Shown piece after piece: positions 1 to 5,137 of a stretch of DNA of 5,505 nt. The notes below the pieces were generated by a model. The model was not told the origin of the DNA, made no database searches, and saw only the letters and a list, made by a program, of their open reading frames with translations. The DNA is from Spirochaetales bacterium (GTDB lineage: Bacteria > Spirochaetota > Spirochaetia > DSM-27196 > PWMO01). Positions within the stretch are counted from its first letter, which is position 1; every line of letters begins with the position of its first letter. Both the position numbers and the translations under genes were made by a program. The DNA is taken from NCBI GenBank assembly GCA_007130025.1, contig SLTF01000215.1, forward strand, positions 1 through 5,505. The letters run 5' to 3'.

Positions 1-733
1 CACTTCCGCGGAGATTCCAGAAAAACGTTTGAGCAATGGTCTCGAGTAGCCAGGTGATGGCGTACATCATCAGGAGCGCCATAAGCGGTAGCCCGGCGAT
101 TGGAAGCAGGGCAAAGAGAATTCCTGAGATCAGGGTGGAAACCAGAAACCATCCGGCGAAGTTCACGAGGGGAATTCCGAAGTAGGCGCCGCGCTGATCC
201 CATTGCCAGAAATTCCAGTGAACCATCTGCGGGTCGAGGAAAAAATCCCACGCGGTAAACGCTGCCCCGGAGACCGCGGAAAACCCCACCAGCGATGCCA
301 GGTAGGCGGCACCCTCACCCGATGGAAAGCCTACCAATAGAGCGGCAACTCCCCAGGCCGGTGGCATCATCATCAGCCACGCGAGGGGGATTACCGCCGG
401 AACCCGAAGCAGCTGCGGCTGCAGTACGTCGGTGTAGTGATAGCGGCCGAAGGGAATCCCGGTGCGGCAGCCAATAAACTCCGAGAACCAGCCCAAACCG
501 GGAACGGCAATACAGACCGCAACCACAACGGCCGCGGGAAGGCTCACCGCCAGGAGCACCACGATGGTCGCAGCCTGAAAAATCACCCCCAGCGATATGC
601 CGAGCCGTTCGGCGCCGTCACCCCACACCCACTTCAAGACGGGTACCAGAATCATCACCAGAAGCCAGAGTACCAGAAACACCGTTGCGGTGAGCGGCAG
701 TTCACTGATGGTTTGCTGGAGCTGAATTACCAC
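1..733 (-). CDS. cruF: CruF-like carotenoid 1,2-hydratase (carotenoid biosynthesis membrane protein), 3' end beyond window
   Basis: Integral membrane protein of the CruF / bisanhydrobacterioruberin hydratase family (Pfam Caroten_synth, formerly DUF422). Family members add water across the C1,2 double bond of the acyclic psi end of a carotenoid, giving a tertiary 1-hydroxyl group. The 244 visible codons are open and mostly hydrophobic, with about six or seven membrane segments (roughly residues 15-33, 46-62, 64-82, 110-135, 143-161, 187-211, 213-235). Polar motifs between them match the family as I remember it: EFIGCRTGIPFGRYHY (85-100), an AWDFFLDPQM block (161-170) followed by WNFWQW (173-178), and GIPLVNFAGW (186-195). 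The start is GTG at 733, chosen because GGGGAGG lies 9 nt upstream and no upstream in-frame start fits. It follows the lycopene cyclase after 15 nt, so the two are almost certainly cotranscribed. The C-terminus is missing, probably by some tens of residues. Family assignment is good; the exact substrate is inferred from the neighbouring cyclase. Confidence 0.85.
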   Translation of the reverse strand, partial: MVIQLQQTISELPLTATVFLVLWLLVMILVPVLKWVWGDGAERLGISLGVIFQAATIVVLLAVSLPAAVVVAVCIAVPGLGWFSEFIGCRTGIPFGRYHYTDVLQPQLLRVPAVIPLAWLMMMPPAWGVAALLVGFPSGEGAAYLASLVGFSAVSGAAFTAWDFFLDPQMVHWNFWQWDQRGAYFGIPLVNFAGWFLVSTLISGILFALLPIAGLPLMALLMMYAITWLLETIAQTFFWNLRGS

Positions 734-742
734 GCTGTGTAT

Positions 743-749
743 CCTCCCC
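743..749 (-). promoter_or_regulatory. Shine-Dalgarno site of the cruF-like gene
   Basis: GGGGAGG on the minus strand, 9 nt before the GTG start at 733. Its first base is the last base of the upstream cyclase's TAG stop codon (751-749). It fixes the non-ATG start of the downstream gene and suggests that ribosomes finishing the cyclase can reload there. Confidence 0.75.
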
Positions 750-1930
750 TAGACGCGCTTACTGAATCGAATTGCAAACCAGGCTCGAATGAACAGAAAC
801 CAGGGGACGCTTGCCATGAGCAGGAGGTTTTCCCGCACGGTTCCTACCTCGTCGAGAAACCGAAAGATGCGGCCGATGGGATTCCTGGTGAACAGGGCGG
901 TGAACACCTCCTTCCCCCGCTCGCCCCTTCGAAACAGAATCTGGAGCAGCATCGCATCGAAGGTCTTATAGCGACGCGGCGGCAGCCGGTTGTGAAAGGG
1001 CGTTCCCCGTTCGATCATCGAACGAACAATCGCGGCGCTGTCCTGCTGAATGCGCAGAAAGGCATAGCCGGTGGATGCCTTGACGCGTCCACCGAGCGTT
1101 CCAATGCGCATGATCCTTCTCCCGGCAGCGCGCGGAAACTCCTCATCGGTCATGGGAATGACGCAGGACTCCTCGTCGAGGATTTCGTACTCCGAGATGC
1201 CAAGCTGATCCTGAAGATAGGTTTCAAGCGCTTCCCGGTACTGCTGTGGCGGCAGGAGATCGGCCGAAAACAGCGTATACTCCACCATCGCCTCACGGGT
1301 TGAGAAGGGGAGGGTGTAGACAAAGCGAAACACCCCCTCTTGCGGTACCCGCAGGTCGAAGAGCGTTGCGCGGTCGGGCGTAAACTGGTCGTTGGGCGTG
1401 CGAATGGTCCAACCAAGAAAGTGCTGTTGCAGATAGTGGCGGCGGGGGTTTGCTCCACGGTACGCGACGGCAACCCAGCGGCTGTCAAACACCCAGTGGG
1501 CACGGTGGGCAATCCCGCCGGCAATTACCGTCGCCATGTCGCTGGTTGGGTCGGAATCGGCGATTGACTCGACCGATGCTCGCAAAAAACTCACCCGACC
1601 GCTTGCCTTCAGAATCTCAAGCGTATGGCGGTAGAAGTCGATCGAGCGGATTACGCGATAGTCGTAGGGATGGGTGTCAAGGTGAAGATTGACTCCATCG
1701 GAAACAAATGCGAGGCGATTCCACCGGTGAGAAACCGTTGATTCGCAGAATACCGGGGCTGTGCTCCAGAAACACCAGGTGCGGTCATTTCGCTCCTTGG
1801 GATCGGGATCGATGATGAGTATTCGCCGGTACGGCAGAGGGCTCTGCACGATCTGTACCGCCAGCGAAAGCGCCGCGGCGCCACCGCCGGCAAAAATCAG
1901 ATCGTAGGTGTGAGAATCGAGTTCGGGCAT
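749..1930 (-). CDS. crtY: Lycopene beta-cyclase (CrtY-type flavoprotein)
   Basis: FAD- and NAD(P)H-dependent enzyme that folds the psi ends of lycopene into beta-ionone rings with no net redox change. From the ATG at 1930 the protein has 393 residues, the normal size for the family. An N-terminal Rossmann segment, DLIFAGGGAAALSLA (10-24), binds FAD (GxGxxA form), with the acidic end of beta2 at DPDP (41-44). It is followed by the cyclase signature DRTWCFW (49-55), FLGW (171-174), the conserved VEYTLFS (216-222) with Glu217, and GTLGGRVKASTGYAF (277-291). The C-terminal part (327-380) resembles the conserved helical tail of the Bacteroidetes-like CrtY branch (Pfam Lycopene_cycl). An upstream in-frame TTG at 1969 would add 13 residues, but these do not look like family sequence and they overlap a -10-like box, so ATG at 1930 is preferred. 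AAGGA lies only 2 nt before that ATG. First gene of an operon with the cruF-like gene. Whether it cyclises one end or both cannot be read from sequence. Confidence 0.9.
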   Translation of the reverse strand: MPELDSHTYDLIFAGGGAAALSLAVQIVQSPLPYRRILIIDPDPKERNDRTWCFWSTAPVFCESTVSHRWNRLAFVSDGVNLHLDTHPYDYRVIRSIDFYRHTLEILKASGRVSFLRASVESIADSDPTSDMATVIAGGIAHRAHWVFDSRWVAVAYRGANPRRHYLQQHFLGWTIRTPNDQFTPDRATLFDLRVPQEGVFRFVYTLPFSTREAMVEYTLFSADLLPPQQYREALETYLQDQLGISEYEILDEESCVIPMTDEEFPRAAGRRIMRIGTLGGRVKASTGYAFLRIQQDSAAIVRSMIERGTPFHNRLPPRRYKTFDAMLLQILFRRGERGKEVFTALFTRNPIGRIFRFLDEVGTVRENLLLMASVPWFLFIRAWFAIRFSKRV

Positions 1931-1939
1931 CGTCCTTGT

Positions 1940-1969
1940 AGTATACGGGTGCAACGGAAGTGCGAGCAA
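1940..1969 (-). promoter_or_regulatory. Putative crtY promoter (TTGCTC, 18 nt, TATACT)
   Basis: On the minus strand, TATACT at 1945-1940 matches 5 of 6 bases of the -10 consensus. TTGCTC at 1969-1964 is a weak -35 (TTG only) with an 18-nt spacer. Transcription would start near 1934-1933, only 3-4 nt before the ATG at 1930. The -10 match is good but the -35 is poor, so this is a candidate only. Confidence 0.45.
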
Positions 1970-2008
1970 GATGAATCAGGGAGAAAAAACGGTGCGTTAG
2001 AGAAGGGT

Positions 2009-2734
2009 ATGAACACCATTTCGTGTCTGCTGCGAACTCTCGATTTGATTGTTCCCGAGCGTTGCGTGGGGTGCGGTACCCTGTTATGCGATGCCCGCAT
2101 TGGCCCCGCTCCCGTCTGCGCGGATTGTGTCGGGAGACTCAAGCCGCTGGTGGGATCTCGATGCGTTCGCTGTGGAGTACCGCTCATAAGCGAAGAGGAG
2201 CGGTGTCTGGCATGCCGGGAGCGCGAGCACGCGTATGGAACGCATCGCTCCATCTACGGGTACGATGCAGCGATGGCGGCGTTAATCGGTGCGTACAAGT
2301 CGCGCGGAATCAAGACTCTTGGGGTCTTCTTTGCGGAAATCCTCCGGCGGGAGTGGGAGCGATCCGGCTCTTCCTCGGTGGTAGTCCCCGTGCCCGGAAA
2401 CCCTGCTGGCGTCAGGCGTCGCGGTTGGGATCACTGCTCCGTCATCGCCGAGGTGATGGCGCGCCGCTACCGCGTGCCGGTCCGGGATTGTCTGAAGCGA
2501 TCTCCGGGGAGACGGCAGAAAGAGCTCGGGTACGCGGAGCGGCAGCGAAACCTCTCGGGGAAGATCGCAATCCGAGAAGGGCGGAGAGTGCGCGTGGACG
2601 ATATTGTGGGTGCACCGGTTACCTTGATTGACGACGTCTACACCACCGGCGCTACCGTGGAAGAATGCGCGCACGTGCTGCGGGGGCGGGGAGCCGGCAC
2701 AATCGATGTGTTGACAATTGCCATGGATCTCTGA
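2009..2734 (+). CDS. comF: ComF family protein (ComFC-type double zinc ribbon plus phosphoribosyltransferase domain)
   Basis: A 241-residue protein with the full ComFC architecture and normal length. The N-terminus carries four CxxC pairs (C19/C22, C37/C40, C52/C55, C66/C69), expected to hold two zinc ions. The remainder is a type I phosphoribosyltransferase-like fold: VVVPVP (124-129), RRRGWDHCSVIA (136-147), the QKELGYAERQRNLSG block (170-184), and the PRPP-binding loop LIDDVYTTGAT (206-216) with Asp208 and Asp209. Known members (ComFC, GntX/YhgH) are cytoplasmic and take part in natural transformation or in using external DNA; the substrate of the transferase-like domain is not settled. 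The ATG at 2009 has AAGGG only 1 nt upstream, which is an unusually tight spacing. A GTG at 1910 would extend the protein by 33 non-homologous residues into crtY and is rejected. It is divergent from crtY and separated from rimP by a promoter and a hairpin, so it is probably not part of the rimP operon. Family call is firm; involvement in competence here is only inferred. Confidence 0.92.
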   Translation: MNTISCLLRTLDLIVPERCVGCGTLLCDARIGPAPVCADCVGRLKPLVGSRCVRCGVPLISEEERCLACREREHAYGTHRSIYGYDAAMAALIGAYKSRGIKTLGVFFAEILRREWERSGSSSVVVPVPGNPAGVRRRGWDHCSVIAEVMARRYRVPVRDCLKRSPGRRQKELGYAERQRNLSGKIAIREGRRVRVDDIVGAPVTLIDDVYTTGATVEECAHVLRGRGAGTIDVLTIAMDL

Positions 2735-2739
2735 GCCGA

Positions 2740-2768
2740 TTGACACTCTCCGACGGTATGGGTATTGT
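2740..2768 (+). promoter_or_regulatory. Sigma70-type promoter of the rimP-nusA-infB operon
   Basis: A perfect -35 box TTGACA at 2740-2745, a 17-nt spacer, and TATTGT at 2763-2768 (4 of 6 against TATAAT). It begins 5 nt after the comF stop codon. The expected transcription start is around 2775-2776, giving a leader of about 74 nt before rimP. It is the best promoter match in the window. Another TTGACA at 2711-2716, inside the end of comF, has no -10 partner at a sensible distance. Confidence 0.65.
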
Positions 2769-2778
2769 GTACCTGAAA

Positions 2779-2800
2779 CTTTTGCCGTGTATGTCAAAAG
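2779..2800 (+). promoter_or_regulatory. Possible antiterminator hairpin in the rimP leader
   Basis: CTTTTG at 2779-2784 is exactly complementary to CAAAAG at 2795-2800, leaving a 10-nt loop. Pairing would sequester five bases of the 5' arm of the terminator hairpin at 2796-2820, so the two structures exclude each other in part. The stem is only 6 bp and A/U-rich, far weaker than the terminator stem, so it could matter only transiently or with help from a bound factor. Speculative. Confidence 0.25.
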
Positions 2801-2823
2801 AGTCGGGAGCCGACTCTTTTTTT
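2796..2823 (+). terminator. Intrinsic terminator / attenuator hairpin ahead of rimP
   Basis: The arm AAAAGAGTCGG (2796-2806) pairs perfectly with CCGACTCTTTT (2810-2820) around a 3-nt GAG loop, giving an 11-bp stem. A run of seven T (2817-2823) follows, then G and four more T. This is a textbook Rho-independent terminator. It could end comF transcription, but it lies downstream of the rimP promoter (2740-2768) and upstream of the rimP start at 2850, so it should also act on the rimP-nusA-infB transcript as an attenuator. Terminator-like leaders ahead of rimP operons have been proposed in other bacteria. Confidence 0.85.
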
Positions 2824-2849
2824 GTTTTCCAAAACGCGAAGGGACTTCA

Positions 2850-3305
2850 ATGACCGGCGAGACGCTTGAAGATCGCATCTTCTCCCAGGTGGAGCCCATT
2901 GTAGCCGGCAGCGGAATGCAGCTTGTCGATGTGCGTGCACAGATTGTTCGCGACGCATTGCGGGTGCACATCGTGCTGTTCCGCGATACCGGGGTGGGCA
3001 TCAACGATTGCGCCGAGATTCACCGTATGGTGGTTCCACTGTTGGAGGCGGCTTCGCCCGATCGCGACCTCTCGATAGAGGTTGGGTCTCCGGGCATCGA
3101 GCGAAGCATTCGGCTGCCCCGTGAGTATCGCGTGTTTCTGGGAAAGGGTGTGCGGATTCTGTCGCAGAGTCGGGCCGAATGGATCGGTGGAATTATCGAC
3201 TCGTGCGATGAAAACGGGGTTGTTGTGCGAAGCGGCACCGGATCAACGTTCATTCAGTATTCAGATATTCAGAAAGCCCGTTTGGACGATTCACAGGAGG
3301 TCTAG
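2850..3305 (+). CDS. rimP: Ribosome maturation factor RimP
   Basis: Cytoplasmic assembly factor that binds the 30S subunit and helps late maturation of its head region. The 151 residues are the usual length. The N-terminal alpha/beta domain (about 1-88) has the conserved CAEIHRMVVPLLE segment (54-66) and the family signature IEVGSPGIERSIR (76-88). The C-terminal SH3-like barrel (about 89-151) carries YRVFLGKGVRI (93-103) and ends with the typical IQYSDIQKARL (135-145). The ATG at 2850 is chosen because GAAGGGA (2838-2844) lies 5 nt upstream and the protein then begins at the normal point. An upstream in-frame ATG at 2718 would read through the comF end and the terminator hairpin and is rejected. 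First gene of the rimP-nusA-infB operon; only 9 nt separate its stop from nusA. Its own promoter and attenuator-like hairpin lie directly upstream. Confidence 0.95.
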   Translation: MTGETLEDRIFSQVEPIVAGSGMQLVDVRAQIVRDALRVHIVLFRDTGVGINDCAEIHRMVVPLLEAASPDRDLSIEVGSPGIERSIRLPREYRVFLGKGVRILSQSRAEWIGGIIDSCDENGVVVRSGTGSTFIQYSDIQKARLDDSQEV

Positions 3306-3309
3306 GAAA
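3295..3309 (+). promoter_or_regulatory. Double Shine-Dalgarno region of nusA overlapping the rimP stop
   Basis: AGGAGGT (3295-3301) is a strong anti-16S match but lies 13 nt from the nusA ATG at 3315. TAGGAAA (3303-3309) is weaker but better spaced at about 5 nt. The rimP stop codon (3303-3305) sits between and within them, so translation of nusA is probably coupled to that of rimP. Confidence 0.6.
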
Positions 3310-3314
3310 CGACC

Positions 3315-5090
3315 ATGTCATCGCAACTTTACGAGGCGATTCGCCTTCTGGTGCAGGAAAAAGGCATCTCCGAGGAACTGATTCATCGTACGATCGAGGA
3401 GTTTCTGCTCGCTGCGTACAAGAGAAAGTTTGGCACGTCCGACAATGCGGTTGTTCGCTTCAGCGAAGAGGAAGAGGGCGTTACCCTCTTCGCCCGCAGA
3501 GAAATTGTGGAGGACGTCTACGATCCGGTGACCGAGATTGACCTCGAAGAAGCACTCACCTTCAGCCCTGAAGCCGAGATCGGCGACGAGATGCTGATTG
3601 AGATCAATCCAATGGAGTTTGATCGCGTGGCCGTGCAGAGTGCCAAGCAGAAGGCCAAGCAGACGCTGCGCGAGATTCAGAAAGACACTCTCTACTCCGA
3701 GTTCATCGACAAAGTCGGAGAGATGATCATTGGCTATTACCAGCGGGAGCGCAACGGCAATATCTTTGTCGATCTTGGAAAGACCGAAGGGCTCATGCCC
3801 AAGCGCTACCAGTCTCCACGCGAGATGTACCGTCCCAATGACCGCATCAAGGCGTTGATCTACGAGGTCAACAAAACACCGGCGGGATTGCAGATTATTC
3901 TGTCTCGGACTCATACCGACTTTGTCCGTCGCATCTTCGAACTCGAGGTGCCTGAGGTCTACGATCGGACGGTGGAGATTCAGAAACTTGTGCGCGAGCC
4001 CGGCTATCGCACCAAGATCGCCGTCTACTCCAACCGGGAAGACGTTGACCCCGTTGGTGCCTGTGTCGGTCTCCGCGGGGTTCGGATTCAAGCCATCGTG
4101 CGGGAACTCGAAGGTGAAAAGATCGACATTCTGAAGTACGACAACGATCCGCGCACCTTCATCAAGAACGCGCTTTCTCCCGCGGAGGTCAATCACGTCA
4201 TCATCCTTGACGAGGCGAAGCGGCAGGCCCTCGCGGTTGTGGCCGAAACCCAGCTCTCGCTGGCGATCGGAAAACAGGGTCTCAACGTCCGACTCGCCAA
4301 TCGACTGGTAGACTGGAACATCGACGTCAAGACCGAAGAGCAGTTTGCGGAGATGGATATCGCAGCCGATACCAAGCGTGCGGTCTCTGCCCTCTTCCGT
4401 GACTTTGACGAGGAAGAAGACGAGATCACTCGCATCTCCGAGCTGCCCGACGTGCACGAAGGAATTGTTGCGGCGCTGAAGGCCAACGGCATCGATCTCA
4501 TCGAGCAGCTTGTTTCACTGACCGACGACGATCTGCGTCGTCTGCCGGGCCTCAACGACGCCGATGTCGTGGCGATCAAGCAGATCATCGCCGAGAACGT
4601 GGAGATCATCGAGTCCGAAGAAGAAGCGGCCGTCGCCGAAGAACCCGGCTTTGATGAAGAGTCCGAAGGCGAAGAGGCGGCCGACGGCGATGCTTCCATC
4701 GGTGCTGAAGAAGAGTCAGACACGAGCGATGAAGACGCGTACGTTGGAGACGAAGAAGCGGTGGACGAGGGTGCCACCGCTGCAACCGACGAACCGGGAA
4801 TGGACGACGACGGCATCGAGGAATCGTCCGGTTCCGATGAAGACGCCGAGCGGGAAGACGAGGACGACGAGGACGACGAGGAAGAAATTACCCTGATCGC
4901 CGAGCTTCCCGGCATTGATCCGCAGATCGTTGCAAAGCTTGAGGCGGCGGGCATCGTAGACGTTGTCGACCTTGTGAGCCGTCAGGGAGATGAACTGCGA
5001 GATCTCCCCGGTCTGACCGAAGACGATGTCTCGGCGATCGAAGGAATTATTGAAGAGTTTGTTGAGATCATCGAAGAGGAGGATGAATAG
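3315..5090 (+). CDS. nusA: Transcription termination/antitermination factor NusA with a duplicated C-terminal domain
   Basis: Binds RNA polymerase and nascent RNA and modulates pausing, intrinsic termination and antitermination. Domains in order: NusA N-terminal domain (about 1-125); S1 domain (about 134-200; NIFVDLGKTEGLMP at 149-162); KH1 with its GLRG loop (252-255); KH2 with AIGKQGLNVRLA (317-328), close to the near-universal GKQG signature. After the KH domains come two copies of an AR-like, helix-hairpin-helix-type repeat (370-433 and 524-587), 36 of 64 residues identical, each with an LPGL turn. They are joined by a very acidic 91-residue linker (434-524; 47 Asp/Glu, one Arg). At 591 residues it is longer than E. 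coli NusA (495), and the difference is mainly the linker. In E. coli the two acidic repeats AR1 and AR2 contact lambda N and the polymerase alpha C-terminal domain; whether these copies do so is inference. Second gene of the operon, 9 nt after rimP. Identity is certain. Confidence 0.98.
   Translation: MSSQLYEAIRLLVQEKGISEELIHRTIEEFLLAAYKRKFGTSDNAVVRFSEEEEGVTLFARREIVEDVYDPVTEIDLEEALTFSPEAEIGDEMLIEINPMEFDRVAVQSAKQKAKQTLREIQKDTLYSEFIDKVGEMIIGYYQRERNGNIFVDLGKTEGLMPKRYQSPREMYRPNDRIKALIYEVNKTPAGLQIILSRTHTDFVRRIFELEVPEVYDRTVEIQKLVREPGYRTKIAVYSNREDVDPVGACVGLRGVRIQAIVRELEGEKIDILKYDNDPRTFIKNALSPAEVNHVIILDEAKRQALAVVAETQLSLAIGKQGLNVRLANRLVDWNIDVKTEEQFAEMDIAADTKRAVSALFRDFDEEEDEITRISELPDVHEGIVAALKANGIDLIEQLVSLTDDDLRRLPGLNDADVVAIKQIIAENVEIIESEEEAAVAEEPGFDEESEGEEAADGDASIGAEEESDTSDEDAYVGDEEAVDEGATAATDEPGMDDDGIEESSGSDEDAEREDEDDEDDEEEITLIAELPGIDPQIVAKLEAAGIVDVVDLVSRQGDELRDLPGLTEDDVSAIEGIIEEFVEIIEEEDE
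4422..4613 (+). repeat. NusA C-terminal repeat, copy 1 (residues 370-433)
   Basis: Coding for a 64-residue unit starting EITRISELP and ending NVEIIE, containing LRRLPGLNDADVVAI (407-421). It pairs with copy 2 at 4884-5075 without gaps, and 36 of 64 residues are identical. The LPGL turn between helices resembles the helix-hairpin-helix character of NusA AR domains. Confidence 0.85.
4614..4886 (+). other. Acidic low-complexity linker of NusA (residues 434-524)
   Basis: A stretch of 91 codons with 47 Asp/Glu, a single basic residue (Arg513), and the remainder mainly Ala, Gly and Ser. No aromatic-rich or structured segment is visible, so it is expected to be disordered. Within it, at 4860-4880, a 9-nt GAGGACGAC unit occurs twice in tandem followed by another GAG. 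This could change length in whole codons by slippage. Confidence 0.8.
4884..5075 (+). repeat. NusA C-terminal repeat, copy 2 (residues 524-587)
   Basis: Coding for a 64-residue unit starting EITLIAELP and ending FVEIIE, containing LRDLPGLTEDDVSAI (561-575). It aligns without gaps to copy 1 located 462 nt upstream. Identity is strongest at the start, in the LPGL turn and in the final helix. Confidence 0.85.
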
Positions 5091-5117
5091 CCACCCTTTT
5101 CGAGACGCATTCGATCG

Positions 5118-5126
5118 TGGTATAAA
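5118..5126 (+). promoter_or_regulatory. Extended -10-like box upstream of infB
   Basis: TGGTATAAA combines a TGN extension (5118-5120) with TATAAA (5121-5126, 5 of 6 bases). The best -35 at 17 nt is TTTCGA (5098-5103), which is poor. It lies in the 47-nt gap between nusA and infB. If used, transcription would begin near 5132-5133, about 5 nt before the infB ATG. Candidate only. Confidence 0.3.
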
Positions 5127-5137
5127 CAAAGAACGTT

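Noticed and set aside
437..1303. Long open frame (288 codons) on the plus strand opposite crtY and the cruF-like gene
   Set aside because: It spans the junction of two well-recognised minus-strand genes, is rich in His, Gln and Pro with no recognisable domain, and lacks a ribosome site. It is a codon-bias shadow.
1971..2000. Nine-codon open frame (MNQGEKTVR) ending 8 nt before the comF start, a possible leader peptide
   Set aside because: No ribosome site at normal spacing, no run of regulatory codons and no hairpin follows. Such short frames arise by chance.
1910..2008. N-terminal extension of comF from a GTG at 1910
   Set aside because: It would overlap the start of crtY and add 33 residues unrelated to ComF. 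The family normally begins near the ATG at 2009.
2711..2716. Another TTGACA near the end of comF as a second -35 box
   Set aside because: No -10-like sequence occurs 16-18 nt downstream (the region reads GAGCCGAT), so it is a chance match in coding sequence.
2824..2835. Symmetrical GTTTTCCAAAAC after the terminator as an operator or second hairpin
   Set aside because: The arms are only 5 A/T-rich pairs with a 2-nt loop, which cannot form a stable RNA stem, and no second copy exists to suggest a protein-binding site.
2718..2849. N-terminal extension of rimP by 44 residues from an ATG at 2718
   Set aside because: It would overlap comF and translate through the promoter and the terminator hairpin. 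The ATG at 2850 has a good ribosome site and gives a protein of normal length.
3318..4457. Open frame of 379 codons on the minus strand opposite nusA
   Set aside because: It lies entirely inside the certain nusA gene. Its length comes from the strong codon bias of nusA, and its sequence has no family resemblance.
4193..4954. Serine-rich open frame of 253 codons on the minus strand
   Set aside because: The poly-serine content is what the GAA/GAC-rich acidic linker of nusA gives in an antisense frame. No start signal or domain.
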